Source of the DNA: Camelus bactrianus | Taxonomy: Eukaryota; Chordata; Mammalia; Artiodactyla; Camelidae | Assembly: GCF_048773025.1 (NCBI RefSeq) | Contig: NC_133559.1 | Span: forward strand, 29,852,501-29,916,500 | DNA length: 64,000 bases | Direction of reading: 5' to 3' | Shown: positions 32,851-44,580 of the stretch, in pieces | Layout of the letters: the number at the start of each line of letters is the position of its first letter | Position numbering within the stretch: position 1 is the stretch's first letter | Position numbers and translations under genes: made by a program | The notes under the pieces: generated by a model | Told to the model about the DNA's origin: nothing | What the model saw: only the letters and a program-made list of their open reading frames with translations | Databases searched by the model: none

Positions 32851-35800
32851 TGGTTCCATTTATTTATTTTTGCTTTTGTTGCCCTTGCCCTAGGAGACAG
32901 GTATAAAAGAATATTGCTAGGTAGGATTGATTTTAAAGCGTGTAGTACCTGTATTTTATTCTGTGGGGGGCGGTTATGATTTCAGGCTTATATTTAAGTC
33001 TTCAATCCATTTAGAGTTTATTTTTGTGTATGGTGTGAAAAAGTAGTCCAGTTTTATTTTTTTGGATGTAACTGTCCAGTTTTCCCAGTGCCGTTTATTG
33101 AAGAGCGTCTCTTTTCCCCATTGTGTATTCTTACCTCCTCTGTCACAGATTAATTGATCATATGTGCTTGCGTTTATCTCTGGGCTCTCTATTCTGTTCC
33201 ATTAATCTATGCCAGTACAATACTGTTTTGATTATTGCAGCTTTGTAGTATAGTTTGAAGTCTTGGAGCATGATACCTCCATCTTTGTTCTTTTTTCTCT
33301 AGATTGGTTTGGATAGTATGGTTTATTTGGGATCTTTTGTTTCCACACAAATTTTAGGATTATTTGTTACAGTTCTGGTAAGGATTACATTGACTCTCAG
33401 GATTTCTTTGGGTATTATGGTCATTTTAACAATACTAATTCTTCTAATTCATGAACTTGGAATATCTGTCCATTTATTTGTGTAGTCTTCAATTTCTGTT
33501 CTCAATATCTTATAATTTTCAGAGTACAGATCTCTCACCTGCTTGATTAAATTTATCCCGGGTTATTTTATTCTTCTTAATTCAATTGTAAATGGGATTT
33601 AAAAAAATTTCTCTTTCTGTAAGTTCATTTTTAGTATATGGAATACAACATATTTCTGTATTTTAATTCTGTATCCTGCCCCTTTACTGAATTCCTTCAT
33701 TATTTCTAACAGGTTTTTTTGGTGGATTCCTTAGAGTTTCCTTTTATAGTATCATGTCAGCTGCAGATAGAGAGAGTTTTACTTCTTCCTTTCTAATTTA
33801 GATTCATTTGATTTCTTTTTCTTGTCTGATTGTTGTGGCTAGGACTTCTAGTACTATGTTGAATAAAATGGTGAGAATGGGCATCCTTGTCTTGTTCATG
33901 ATCTTAGAGGAAAATCTTTCGGCTTTTCACAACTGAGTACTATGTTAGTTGTGGGTTTGTCATAAATAGCCTTTATTATCTAGAGATACATTCTCACTAT
34001 ACCCACTTTGTTGAGAATTCTTGTTGTGAATGGATGTTGAATTTTTTCAAATGATCTTTCTGTTTCTATTGAGATGATTGTTTTATATCTTTCATTTTGT
34101 TAATGTATCATACTGATTGATTTGTGAATATCGAACCATATTTGCATTCCTGGAGAAAATTCCACTTTATCATGGTATACAGTTCTTTTAGTGTATTGTT
34201 GAATTCGGTTTGCTAATGTTGTTTTGAAGATTTTTTCATCTATGTTTATTAAGGATATTAGCCTATAATTTTTTTACAGTGTCTTTGGTTTGGTATCAGT
34301 ATAATGCTGACCTAATAGAACACGTTTGGAGATGTTCCCCCTTCTTCAATGTTTTGGACTAGTTAGAGGATAGGGATTAACTCCTCTTTAAATGTTTGGG
34401 AGAAATCACCTGTGAAGCCGTCTTGTCCTGGGCTTTTGTTTATTGGGTTTTTTAATTTAATGATTCTTTAGTAGTAATTGATTTATTTAATTTTCTATTT
34501 CCTCCTGACCCAGTCTTGAAAGATTGTATGCTTCTTTACTGTATATTTGCCTTTACCAGTGAGATTTTTGATTTCATAAATTTCATGTTTCTACTTGTGC
34601 TCTTTTCTTTTCACTTAAAGAAGCCCCTTTATCATTTCTTAAGACTGATTTATTGGTGATAAACTCTTAGTTTTTGCTTGTCTGGGAAACTCTTTCTCTC
34701 TCCTTCAGTTCTGAATGATAACCTTGACAGGTAAAGTATCCTTGGGTGTAGTGGTTTTTTTTTTTCTTTCTTTCAACGTTTTAAATATATCTTCTGTTCT
34801 GCAAAGTTTCCACTGAAAAATCAGCTGATAGACTTAGTTTTTCCCTTGAATATGACTTTTTCTCTTGTTGACTTTAAAATTCTCTCTTTAATTGTTGCCA
34901 TTTTAATTATATGTGTCTTGGTGTATCTTTGGAATCATCTTGTTTGGGACTCTCTGTGGTCCTTAGACTTGGATATCTGTTTCCTTCCCCAGGCCAAGGG
35001 AGTTTTTAGCCATTGTTTCATCAAACATTTCACTAATGTTTCATCATGGTTCTCTGCTCCTTTCTCTCTTCTCCTTCTGGGATCCCTATAATGGGGATGT
35101 TAGTATACTTGATGTTGTCTCAGAGGTCCCTTAAACTAGCTTTATTTTTTAAATTCTTTTTTTCATTTTGCTGTTCTGATAGGGTGATTTCCAATATTTT
35201 GTCTTCTAGGTCATTTATGCATTCTTCTGTATCACCTAATCTGCTGTTGATTCCCTCTAATGTAGTTTTCATTTCAGTTATTGTATTCTTCAACTCTAAT
35301 TGGTTCTTTTTTATACTCTCTAATTCTTTGTTGAAGTTCTCATTGTATTCTTATACTCTTTACCTAAGTTCAGTGAGCAATTTTAAGACCATTGCTTTGA
35401 ACTCTTTATCAAGTAAATTATTTATCTCCATTTCATTAGGGATTTTTTTCCTGGGTTTTTATCTTGTTCTTTTGTTTGGAACATACTCTTTGGTCTTCTC
35501 ATTTTGTTTGACTTTCTTTTTTTGTCTTTAAATTAGAGGTGATAGCTTGATGGTGTGTCCTTGTGTGGATACATCCCTGTGCAGACTGTGTGCCCAGTGG
35601 CTTTGACGGGAGGCTGGGAGCTGAAGTGAGTGCAGACTGGGGTTTTTTCTGGGGTGCATCAAGCCTTTCTCCTTAATGAGGGTGCATAGAGTTGGAACAT
35701 GGTACAGGTCAGGGCTTCTCCTGGTTCACACTAGAATCTGCTGCTTTGGTAGTGGGTGCTAGAGCTGGAGCTGAATGCAGGCAGGGAGTGAGGGGCACAC

Positions 35801-35962
35801 TGGAGTGGCCTTGGCAGGCAGCTAGAGTAGCAGGCAGTTTTCAACCTTCTGCCTCTGCAGTGGATCTCAGAGCAAGTCAGTTTGTGCAGAAGCCCTTTAA
35901 GAGTGGAGTCCAGGTTTCCCATAGTCTTCTGATTTTCCAGGTCATAAGCCCCACTGACTTTC

Positions 35963-36121
35963 TTTTTTTTTTTTTTTAATTCTTTTTTTTTTTTTTTGGT
36001 GGGGGGAGGTAATTAGGGTTATTTATTTATTCATTTTTAGAGGAGGTACCAAGGATTGAACCCAGGACCTCGTGCATGCTAAGCATGTGCTCTACCGCTT
36101 GAGCTGTACCACCCACGCCCT
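35963..36121 (-). repeat. Camelid tRNA-derived SINE with 12-bp target-site duplication
   Basis: The reverse strand shows the B box (TTGAACCCAGGACC), GCTAAGCATGTGCTCTACCG and the characteristic GGAGGTAATTAGGGTTATTT tail with poly(T) at the left. The flanks CCACTGACTTTC at 35,951-35,962 and 36,122-36,133 are identical and mark the target-site duplication. It interrupts the reversed L1 5' UTR. Confidence 0.92.
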
Positions 36122-36386
36122 CCACTGACTTTCAAACTAGTTAAGGGAAGCTTATCTTCCCAGTGCCAATGGCCAGTGTTGGGTGCCCAGTGTGGGGCTG
36201 AGATGTCTTCTTTCTTAAGGAGGACCTCTGAGTTTGTGATACCCCTCCCTCTTTTGGACCACCTGACTAGATTGCTCCTCTTCCCTTCTTTCCCATCTTG
36301 GTGTTTTTTTCCTTTACATCCTTAATTGTAGAAGAGCTGTTCACCTAGTCTTCAGGTCATTCTCAGAGAGTCTGTTCATATGTGGT

Positions 36387-36413
36387 TGCGGTGGTGGTGG
36401 TGGTGGTGGTGGT
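36387..36413 (+). repeat. (GGT)n microsatellite
   Basis: About eight GGT units in a row are visible directly, inside the L1 5' UTR. Confidence 0.85.
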
Positions 36414-36475
36414 GCTCTGCAGGTGGAAGTGAGCTTAGGGTCTTCTTACCCCACCATGTTGATCCTGGCTCTCTC

Positions 36476-38498
36476 ACAAAAGTCTTCTTGGGACACAATT
36501 TCAGATGATCTGACTTTGTCACACTTCTGACTCTTGCTTTTCAAGTATGTCCCTTGTTTAGGAAAACCCTAATGATTGAATTTTTATTTAAAGATTTTTT
36601 TGCCTTGTTGGGAAAGCACAAACACAAGACCACTGGAGCTAGTTAATTGCTTCACTATACAGGTTTATCATCTGCTCCACTTACAATCTGAAATACATGC
36701 CATCTTTAGACTATATGAGCTCTTAATAAATGTTTTTGGAATAAATGAATCAATGATCAACTCTCAATGGAATAATTATTCCCTGAGCTTATTAATGCTA
36801 CTACATTTAAAGATAATAACTAGATAATAACTAGATGGGGGATGGTTTGGCAAGAATTACTTCCAGTCTTGCTCTAGCTCATTTATGGATTAAGTCTTAC
36901 TCTAATGCAGAATTGACAACTTTTTAAGTGAAATGCATCTCCACTTTGTGAAGTGGGACTATAGGGAGGAGGGTGAGAGTTGTCAGTTATTCTCCAGCTG
37001 AGATAATGTGTCTTTCATCTCAAATGCCAATTCCAATCTGTCTGCCTGGATCATGTGTAGAAAATCAGTCTTAGGCAGAGTACATCAGATGCTGACTGAG
37101 TAAATCTAGGATGAAGCCTACAAATGATTCTGATGCTCAGCCAGAGGTAAGAATCATGGCAGTAAGCGCATGTCCACAATTAGGAGAGAGGAGTATTCAA
37201 ATCAGTTAGTGATGTCTGCCTAGAGGGTCAGAAGGCAAAACACAGGTGTATGCCCCCTGTATTTTCTGACCTTGGTTTATAGCCTTCTCATTTTCCTATA
37301 AGACACACAATTTAAGCCTTTATTGTTAATCTACTAGAAGAGATTATAGGGGAGAGAAGGAAATCACACAAAAGTATGCTAACAAGGAAGAAAGCCCACA
37401 AAAACAAAGGTCCCGTGTTCTTTGTATTTCTTAAGAATTTATGCTGCTTCTTAAAGTCAAGTCATTGAACCACCAAAAATTATCTCATACACCTATGGTT
37501 TCCTCTTTCTAAATTAAAGAATCTATCAACGTTGGTTAGACCTAATCATTGGGAATAAAATAACTTACAGCATCAAATTTATAGCATCAAAATCAGCATG
37601 GCCCCAAATCAAACAATTGTATCTTGAAAAATTTCTATATCAATAAGCTTTCATAGGCATAAAGATACAATTATCTTTAATTTCCTAGAGTCCTGTTTCT
37701 ATCACCTAAGGTTCAGAAAGACTAAAACAAGTCTGCAAGGATGTTGGTGGCATCTAGGTTAAGCCCCTGGAATTAGCGATAAAGAAACCAAGGGCCAATT
37801 TGGTTGACTTTGGATGACTTTTCTACTGCTGAACTTTCCAAATTTTCCCCTCAGTGATTCGCACTTTACCTACTCCTTATGCTCACAGAGCCCTCGAATC
37901 CAAGGTCTCTGTCTGTACCCCTCAGCTCTCTCTTGTACTCATTTCTTTCACCATCTACTTTATATTTCATGGGTCTCCACTTCAACCAGTCTCTTGCCAA
38001 TGGCATCAGCTTCCGTTTAGCACTGAACCATCCCTTGACCTCTCTTAAAAACCCCAAGCCAAGGCCTTTTTAACTGTCCGTAGTCCCTTGCCTAGGCTGC
38101 CATGTCTGGCCAGAGGAAATAATACAATACAATATAAATTCATTTACTTCTCACTCCACTGCCCTCCAGTTTTTGTCTCCTGCTCCACTAAAGTCATTTC
38201 CAGGGAGGATTGTCAGTAGCCTTCTTGCCGCTAAACAGAGGGCTGCTTTTTAGGCTTCGTTTGGATTAACCTCCTGGCCACATTTGCCCTGAGGAATCAC
38301 ATTTTTCTTATTGAAATATTTTTTTCCTTGGCTTCTGTATTTTTCCCACACTTCTCTGATGTCTTCTCAATCTCTCCCTCATGGGATTTTCTCTCCCTTT
38401 TTGGTCCCTAAATTGGTGTCTTTCGGTGTTCTATCCTGAGACCTCCTTTCCTCACTTTCTGTGCTCATCCATGCCCATGGATTGGGTACCATCTCCAT
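36476..38498. other. No gene recognised
   Basis: No coding sequence is recognised. Bases 38,130-38,498 resemble an old interspersed repeat that resumes after the MER3-like element, but I cannot name its family with confidence. Confidence 0.45.
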
Positions 38499-38711
38499 CA
38501 GTGGTTCTCAGCTGGAGCAGTTTTGTCCCCCAGGGGACATGTGCCAGTATCTAGAAGCATAGTAAGTTGTAGTAACTTGGGTGAGGTGCTACTAGCATCT
38601 AGTGGGTAGAGGCAGGTGATGTTGCTGAATGCCCTCCTGTGCACAGGATGGCCCGCACATCAAATAGTTATCTGGTCCCAAAGGCAATAGTGCCAAGGCT
38701 GAGAAGCCCTC
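38499..38711 (+). mobile_element. MER3-like hAT-Charlie DNA transposon
   Basis: It starts CAGTGGTTCTCAGCTGG and ends GGCTGAGAAGCCCTC, with the internal motifs CCCCCAGGGGACATG, CTAGCATCTAGTGGGTAGAG and GCACAGGATGGCCCGCAC. The length of about 210 bases fits. Flanking 8-mers ATCTCCAT and GTCTATAT are a plausible diverged target-site duplication. Confidence 0.8.
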
Positions 38712-39285
38712 GTCTATATGATAATGAATCACAAATCTGAGTCTTCAGTGGGGGCTTCTGAGAGCCAGAGCCACATACCTAACTGTTCCACTTCAAACTC
38801 AAAAATCCAACCCAGTTGTGTCATCTACCCCTGAAAACCTTGCCTCCTCCCAGGGTCATTTCTTTAGGTAAACGGTGTCACCATCTACCCACTTATTCAC
38901 AGCAGAACTCTCAATGCCTTCATTGATTCATTCATTCCCTCACCGTCGAGATCCTATCTTTAATACGATTCTGAAATATAACTCTTAAATATCTCTTGAA
39001 TCCGTCTACCACTCTCCTTTGTTGGGTTTCTTCTTCTCCAGTCTTCTTGCCATTCATGGTCCCACCCACTCCTGTAACAACAAGTCTACATAAACATTCT
39101 GCATTTTAATTGTACTAAATACAGTACAATGGGAATGTGCCATGCTTCTACTGGCCACCAAGCCCCCACATATTCTGTTCTCTTTGCAACAGTTTGAATT
39201 TGCCTTTCCCCACTGACACACAATAACACACATATACATACTTTACATGATGAATTCATTCAAAATCTCAGTGTGGTTGTGATTT
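38712..39285. other. Old repeat-like sequence, no gene
   Basis: The sequence (ATGAATCACAAATCTGAGTC, ACTTCAAACTCAAAAATCCA) appears to continue the unnamed old repeat interrupted by the MER3-like element. The rest is unrecognised. Confidence 0.4.
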
Positions 39286-39495
39286 CTTCCAAGAAGCTTT
39301 CTGTAACATTTAGAATCTGGGCACCCCTCTAATGTCCTCCCTGGCACCGTGTTTTTCCCTAACACCATTTGAGCAGCTTGTCTGCTAGACGAGAATTTCT
39401 GGTTTATGTTTATATTACTGATGCCTGTCACATTGCCTGCACCCAGCAAGCACTGGGTAAATGTCTAGCATGTGGATGAGTAAATGAAGGATCCA
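39286..39495 (+). repeat. L2 3'-end fragment
   Basis: TGCCTGTCACATTGCCTGCA, CAGCAAGCACTGGGTAAATG and GGATGAGTAAATGAAGG match the L2 pattern of a GTGCCTGGCACATAG-like block followed by TAAATG and a GAATGA-like tail. Confidence 0.65.
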
Positions 39496-40210
39496 TTGTT
39501 CATCTAGTTAACACCAAATGTAGGTCCCTCATGAATGATCTTTCTCAAACAAGTTTTAATAAGAATCTGGCCACCTTGAAAATGTTTTTGTTAAAAGCAA
39601 TTTAAGACAAAGAGAATCAGAAATTGTATCACACTTTATGCATTTGGTTATTCATACATATATAGTATGCAAAGGTTTTGTGAAGGATGGAGTTTACATA
39701 TAAGTTAAACAAAATCTGTGTCTGTGTTTTCAATCCTTTAGTGACAACTCATTCCTAAATTGGCATGGAATGTATGCATGCTGTCTGAATGCTGAAAACT
39801 GTTGGATAATAAAAAGAAAAGTTAACTATACACTTTCATCTGATCTTTTAGTTCACGTAAGCACACAAACTGTTTACCAGGACCTGAATTTGATCATTAT
39901 TTCTTAAATGTTCAACACTGCTTACACTTAGCCTTCCAAGTAGGATCATTCTAAAGCCACCCCAGCAAGTTTTCCCTGCAACCCTGCTTAAAGGTGATAT
40001 TCACACATGGGTGCCAAGTCTAAGTAACTTCTACAGATTAAAAAAAAAAAAAACAAAAACAGAGACAGAGACAGTGAAAATTAAAAGTTAATGTAAATCT
40101 CTCTCCTGCAGCCATACTTTTTGGATCTTAGATATTGCAACATCCTTGCCACATAAAAGAAGAGATTACTGATGAGTTTCTGCCTCCTGCAGTATTATGT
40201 TACACTATGT
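39496..40210. other. No gene recognised
   Basis: Mostly AT-rich unique sequence with an A-run at about 40,041-40,053. Confidence 0.45.
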
Positions 40211-40220
40211 AAAACAAATC

Positions 40221-40360
40221 AAGCGGGGAGGGCGTAGCTCAAGTGGTACAGCACATACTTAGCACGCACAAGGTGCTGGGTTCAACCCCTAGTACCTCTT
40301 CTAAAGAATAAATAAATCAGCAAGCCTGATTACCTCCTCCCACCCCAAGATAATAAAGTA
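40221..40360 (+). repeat. Camelid tRNA-derived SINE with 10-bp target-site duplication
   Basis: The A box lies in GCGTAGCTCAAGTGGTACAG and the B box in GGGTTCAACCCCTAG. The tail reads AATAAATAAATCAG and GATTACCTCCTCCCACCCC, diagnostic of the camelid SINE. AAAACAAATC flanks it at 40,211-40,220 and 40,361-40,370. Confidence 0.92.
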
Positions 40361-40964
40361 AAAACAAATCTACCTCCAGGAGTGGGCAGAAGGGATGCAG
40401 GAAGTGCTGCTTCACAAGATGTGGACACCTCTGCGGATTTTACCTTAATTTCTCTTATCTTAGAGTTTTGTGAGTTTAGACCTTTGCCATTGTTTGAATC
40501 TTTGTCAGATGGAAAGCCTTTCTTCATGGTATAACATTCAGGTGAGATGCCCTTCTCTCTGGAACATGAAAGTAAAATTTTGTTTGTTTGTTTATTTCCT
40601 TTCAAAATCTTTACACAGTGACTGCAGAAAATCAAATGACTTCCTCTTAGTCTTCATACATTTTCAAATCTCAAGACCACTTGGTGGACCGTCTCTTAAT
40701 CTGGCCTGCTGCCAAATTATAACATTTTGTATACAATTATAAGTGAATATATATATTTTTAAAAAGCTGTGGAATTCAGTTGGTAGGAACCATCATAGCC
40801 CTTTCCTTCTTTGGAAAATGGCCCAAAATATTATATCCCTGTAGCCCTCCAGTGCAAGAAAGAGCTTCCATGAAGAAGAGCAGAGCAGTCTTAATATTAA
40901 TGGATCCCTTCTGTGGCCTTCTTCTGGGTTTTCTGTGAGCCATTTCAGAATTGAAAGAAGAGTA

Positions 40965-41090
40965 ATTATTCATTCAAAAAATTTCACCAATCTGTGCTGT
41001 AGGTCAGGCTCTATACAAAGCTTTGGGTACAAGTATGAATAAAAAATTCAAAGTCTAGGAGGGAAAGTGGATGCATAAAAGTAATTATAA
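40965..41090 (-). repeat. L2-like fragment, reverse orientation
   Basis: ATTCATTCAAAAAATTTCAC, GGTCAGGCTCTATACAAAGC and TGGGTACAAGTATGAATAAA follow the antisense L2 3' end. It is diverged. Confidence 0.5.
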
Positions 41091-41109
41091 TATAAAAAAC
41101 ACTATATTA

Positions 41110-41227
41110 AGAGTCAACAGTTATTGAGAGCTTGTCACTTACCAAACACTATTCTAAATCCATGATATGGATAAACCCATTTAATCTCTACAATGGCCTT
41201 CGGAGGGAGGTTCTATTGTTACTTCCC
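41110..41227 (+). repeat. MIR SINE, left part (interrupted)
   Basis: ATTGAGAGCTTGTCACTTAC, AAACCCATTTAATCTCTACA and CGGAGGGAGGTTCTATTGTT match the MIR left half. The copy resumes after the MLT2 LTR at about 41,645. Confidence 0.75.
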
Positions 41228-41644
41228 TGCCCCAAATCACCCCCCTCCTGCTACATTAGTATGATGGCCTTTTGAGGTACTAACTTTGCTAGGCTATAGT
41301 CCCCTGTTATCCAGCCAAACACTGCTCTACTGTTGCCATGATGATCCTTTGTAGATATGATGAAAGCCCATTATCGGTTGACTTTAAGTAAGAAAGATTG
41401 TCCCCAGTAACCTGGGTGGGCCTGATTCAATCAGGTGAAAGATGTTAAGATCAGAGTTGAGGCTCCCCTGATGAAGAAGAAATTACAGCTTTCGACCCTA
41501 GAGTTCCAGCCCGTTTTTCCTGACAGCCTTGCCTTACAGATTTTAGACTCAGCCCTCACAATCACATAAACCAATTCCTGGTAAAAAATCTCTCATTATG
41601 TATCTCCTTCCAGCTCTGCTTCCCTGGTTGAACCCTGACTGATA
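41228..41644 (+). mobile_element. MLT2-type ERVL LTR (fossil) inserted in a MIR
   Basis: The right end CCTGACTGATACA is the standard MLT2 terminus. GGGTGGGCCTGATTCAATCA, CAGGTGAAAGATGTTAAGAT, ACAGCTTTCGACCC and CTCACAATCACATAAACCAA also follow the family. It is a solo LTR with no internal region. The family is old, of the order of the early placental radiation, from general knowledge. Confidence 0.75.
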
Positions 41645-41770
41645 CAAGTGCATAAACAAACCAGGGAGGTTAAGTGTCCTGTCCAAGGGCATAGGGCTAA
41701 TGCATGGGGGAGGAGTATTTAAGCTCAGAGTTTGTGTGTGAAGCCCCTGCACTGAACGACTACATTCATG
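41645..41770 (+). repeat. MIR SINE, right part (interrupted)
   Basis: CCAGGGAGGTTAAGTGTCCT, GTCCAAGGGCATAGGGCTAA and TTTAAGCTCAGAGTTTGTGT continue the MIR consensus from where the left part stopped. Confidence 0.75.
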
Positions 41771-42324
41771 TAGCTGATAGAAACTCTGGTTCAAAAGAGA
41801 TTCAAAGGAAGCAATTCTTAATTCTGATTGAAAGGATTAGTGGTGGAGTAGGAAGGCTTCTCCTAGGAAGATTTAAGATGGAGAAAATGCTTGGACTGGA
41901 CTTTGAAGGATAGTGTGAACTCTGTGAGTGACTAATACATGAAGGACACGTCAGACAAGGAAGCTACAGAAGTCCTGGTGTCATTCAACAGGGCGTGAAA
42001 ATACACATACGTACGCATGTGCATAAGCAGGGACATTTCATGTTGCCCCTGGAAATGTTCCTCTCCAGTTTCTCATCTGTGAGAAGCTGGATTAGGTGAT
42101 CTCTTGAGGGTGGCTGTAAAGAATAAGTAGACAAGATGTGTGAAGTATCTCGCAAGCTGCCTGGAACAGGTGGGTATTCTGCAAGCGTCACTTCCCTGTC
42201 TCCACACCAACTCTGCTCTCTCCACCAAGGTCCTCTCCAAGTGTTGTGTGCTCTGATTCTGATAATAAATTAAAACTCCCAAGAGACAGTCCCTTATATT
42301 CAACCCGTATCTCCATGGAATTGA

Positions 42325-42585
42325 ACAGAATATACCTACCAAGTGCCAAGAACAATGACGAAAACAGGCATGGGCTCTAACCTCAGATGGCTTGCAGTCT
42401 GGTCTGAATGGCATACTTTTAAGTGGGCTATGATGGCTAATAAGAAGAGGAAAATAACATCGAGTTAAGAGAGCAAGCAGCAAGAAGTTTGAGCAAACTC
42501 AGACTAAGGTTGTCAGGGAAGACTTCCTGGAGGAAGGGGCATTTCAGCTGGAACCTGAAAATGAGTAGTGATCAGCTACATCATT
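42325..42585 (-). repeat. L2 fragment, reverse orientation
   Basis: AAGTGCCAAGAACAATGACG, GCTTGCAGTCTGGTCTGAAT, GGAAGACTTCCTGGAGGAAG and GGCATTTCAGCTGGAACCTG follow antisense L2. A related diverged piece is likely at about 41,850-41,960. Confidence 0.65.
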
Positions 42586-43384
42586 GGTACTTTAGTTAGC
42601 AGATAAAATGCATGTGAGGTCTGGACATGAAAGCAGGTTTAAAAGGCCACTGTCCTTGTTTATTGTTGAAGGAGTGAGTAGCATTAAGAGTTTCTCGAGT
42701 GTCCGCTATTCACATTTCTCCTCCTCAAAGACAGTCTGTAGGCTGATGAGTTAGTGAGGTCTGCCTTTTAGCTGGCAGTGCTCAAAGGGTGAGAAGGACC
42801 CATATATGGAATTTCCATTCTGTACAGACTGTAAGTCAAAATAAACATGCCTGAACTCAAGTTCACTGCATTTCACATTTGCCTTTGCTTCTCCTGAAGC
42901 TGGGAATATTTACCACTTGGCGTTTCATCCAGACTCCAGCGTCTGCCTAGCTGGCTAGCTTCCAGCGGTAATTTAATGTCATGTGGCGTGACAGCAGTAA
43001 TGCAGCCTCTGTAGTAAAATGGAAGGTAGTAATTAGAGTGTGGGGGGAAGAGCACCGAGTTTCCTGAGATGTGACAGAAACTTTTCTAACCACATTGGAT
43101 CCATCCGAATCCCGATTCTTTCCCTCTTTACACGCCTTCTATTTTTTGTTGTTATGCAAAAAAAATTTTATAAAGAAACTCACATGACTGCTATGTCCTA
43201 TGAAGCAGAGCTGGACTAGAGATTTATGTGAAATCCATCTCTCGTGGCATCTTGAGACAAGATCATGAGTAAACAGTCCTGAGTGGACTAAATATACCAG
43301 CCTTTCAGAGAAAAGGGCAGGGGAAGGTCATAATCAGGTACCTGAGGTTTATCTAAATAGGACCCCAGGCCTTAGGAAGAGCTA

Positions 43385-43640
43385 TAGCAAATTAGATTAG
43401 ATTAGAAAATTATTTAATTTTTTAAATTTAATAATTAAAGATTTAAAAATTCTTAAAATGATTTAATAAAAATTCAATAGATAAAATAAGTATTTGTATA
43501 TTAAATAGATAATATATGTTATTTAGTAAAATAAATATTAAATAAGCAAATATTAAAATAATCTTAAATTATTTATTAAAATAAATATGAAATAAAAATT
43601 ATTTGATAAAATTTAATAGAAAAATCTAGTAAATTCGATT
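43385..43640. repeat. AT-rich low-complexity tract
   Basis: About 250 bases made almost wholly of A and T, with recurring TAAATA and AAAATT motifs, bounded by related ATTAGATTAGA and TCGATTAGAAA stretches. Confidence 0.8.
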
Positions 43641-44507
43641 AGAAAAAGGATCCCAAGGGCTTCAGCGACTCGGCAAGCTGAGTGTCAGCTGAGTAGGCCT
43701 GCGCCTGCGCCGTGTGCACGGGGTGACGGCATTCCCTGGGGGAGCTGCCCAAGCAGTCTCAGACACAGGACTCAGGGAGTGGAAGGAGGACAGAGGGCGC
43801 TTCTTAGAAGTCCAAGTAGCACGTAAAATTGCATAGAGCTCGGTGACCACATAAAATGAGCTTCAGTTATTTGTCTGAAGGAGTCATCACTCTCTGGTGA
43901 AGTCCAGTCCCCTGCTGGGCTGTGATTGCGCTGTGTGGGCCCAGGAACAATAAAGGTGTCAGCATTGCGGAGATGGGAATTTAGCAGGAAGTCCCAGGAA
44001 ACACGGTTTGAAGCCACAGAGTAGCAGTAGGGCTGGCGGGTAGAGGGGACAGGGCCTGGCAGAGCTATGCAGAGGAGCAGCAGCTTCAGAAGTCTGAAGA
44101 TGCAGCAGCAGAGACCAGCAAGGAGGACCCCAGAGTTGAAGACCCCAGGATGAGAACATTTGGCTGCAGGGAAGGGACCCAGAACCTGCGCTCATGGACT
44201 TGAGGGTGCATATCTATGTTTTGGGGTTGGGGGCGTAGAGAACATTTATGCGCCACTAGTTTGACTCGAGTGGTCAGATCCCATCCTGGAGCAGACGTGA
44301 GAGCCTGAGCATCCAGGCCCTGGGACAGGCACAAAGGGAAGAGCGTTTGTTCCGCTTCTGGAGAGGGGTCACACTCTGTCCCTCAAACCTGAATAACTGT
44401 AGGATAAAACCCCAGCAAGTGACAGGAGGGGCTTTTCCCAGTTACGGGGCATCCCTGCTCCCATCACACCTGACCAGGGGAGAAAGGCCTCAAAACGAAG
44501 AGGGGGG

Positions 44508-44580
44508 AGGCTGCTTCTAAGGGAAGAGGGGGAGAGGGAGTGAGAGAGGGGCAGAAGGAAAGAGGGAGAGAGAGAGACTC
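44508..44580 (+). repeat. Purine-rich (GA)n-like tract
   Basis: GGGAAGAGGGGGAGAGGGAG and GGAAAGAGGGAGAGAGAGAG are nearly pure purine on the plus strand. Confidence 0.75.

Larger units (their letters stand above)
32860..36475 (-). repeat. L1, reverse orientation, partial ORF2, ORF1 and 5' UTR (piece B)
   Basis: Going left to right, the antisense sequence passes from ORF2 (CAGTTTTCCCAGTGCCGTTT, CAGCTTTGTAGTATAGTTTG) to ORF1 at about 34,650-35,540, where GATTGATTCC-like coiled-coil coding (TAATCTGCTGTTGATTCCCT) is clear. It then reaches a 5' UTR ending near 36,470 with CCACCATGTTGATCCTGGCT. It is shorter than a full L1, so much of ORF2 is missing, and it has no long open frame. A camelid SINE sits inside it. 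Confidence 0.75.

Noticed and set aside
34846-35531. Plus-strand frames of 81 and 161 codons rich in Phe, Leu and Ser that look like membrane proteins
   Set aside because: They are antisense readings of the reversed L1 ORF1 region; the T-rich strand gives a false hydrophobic look.
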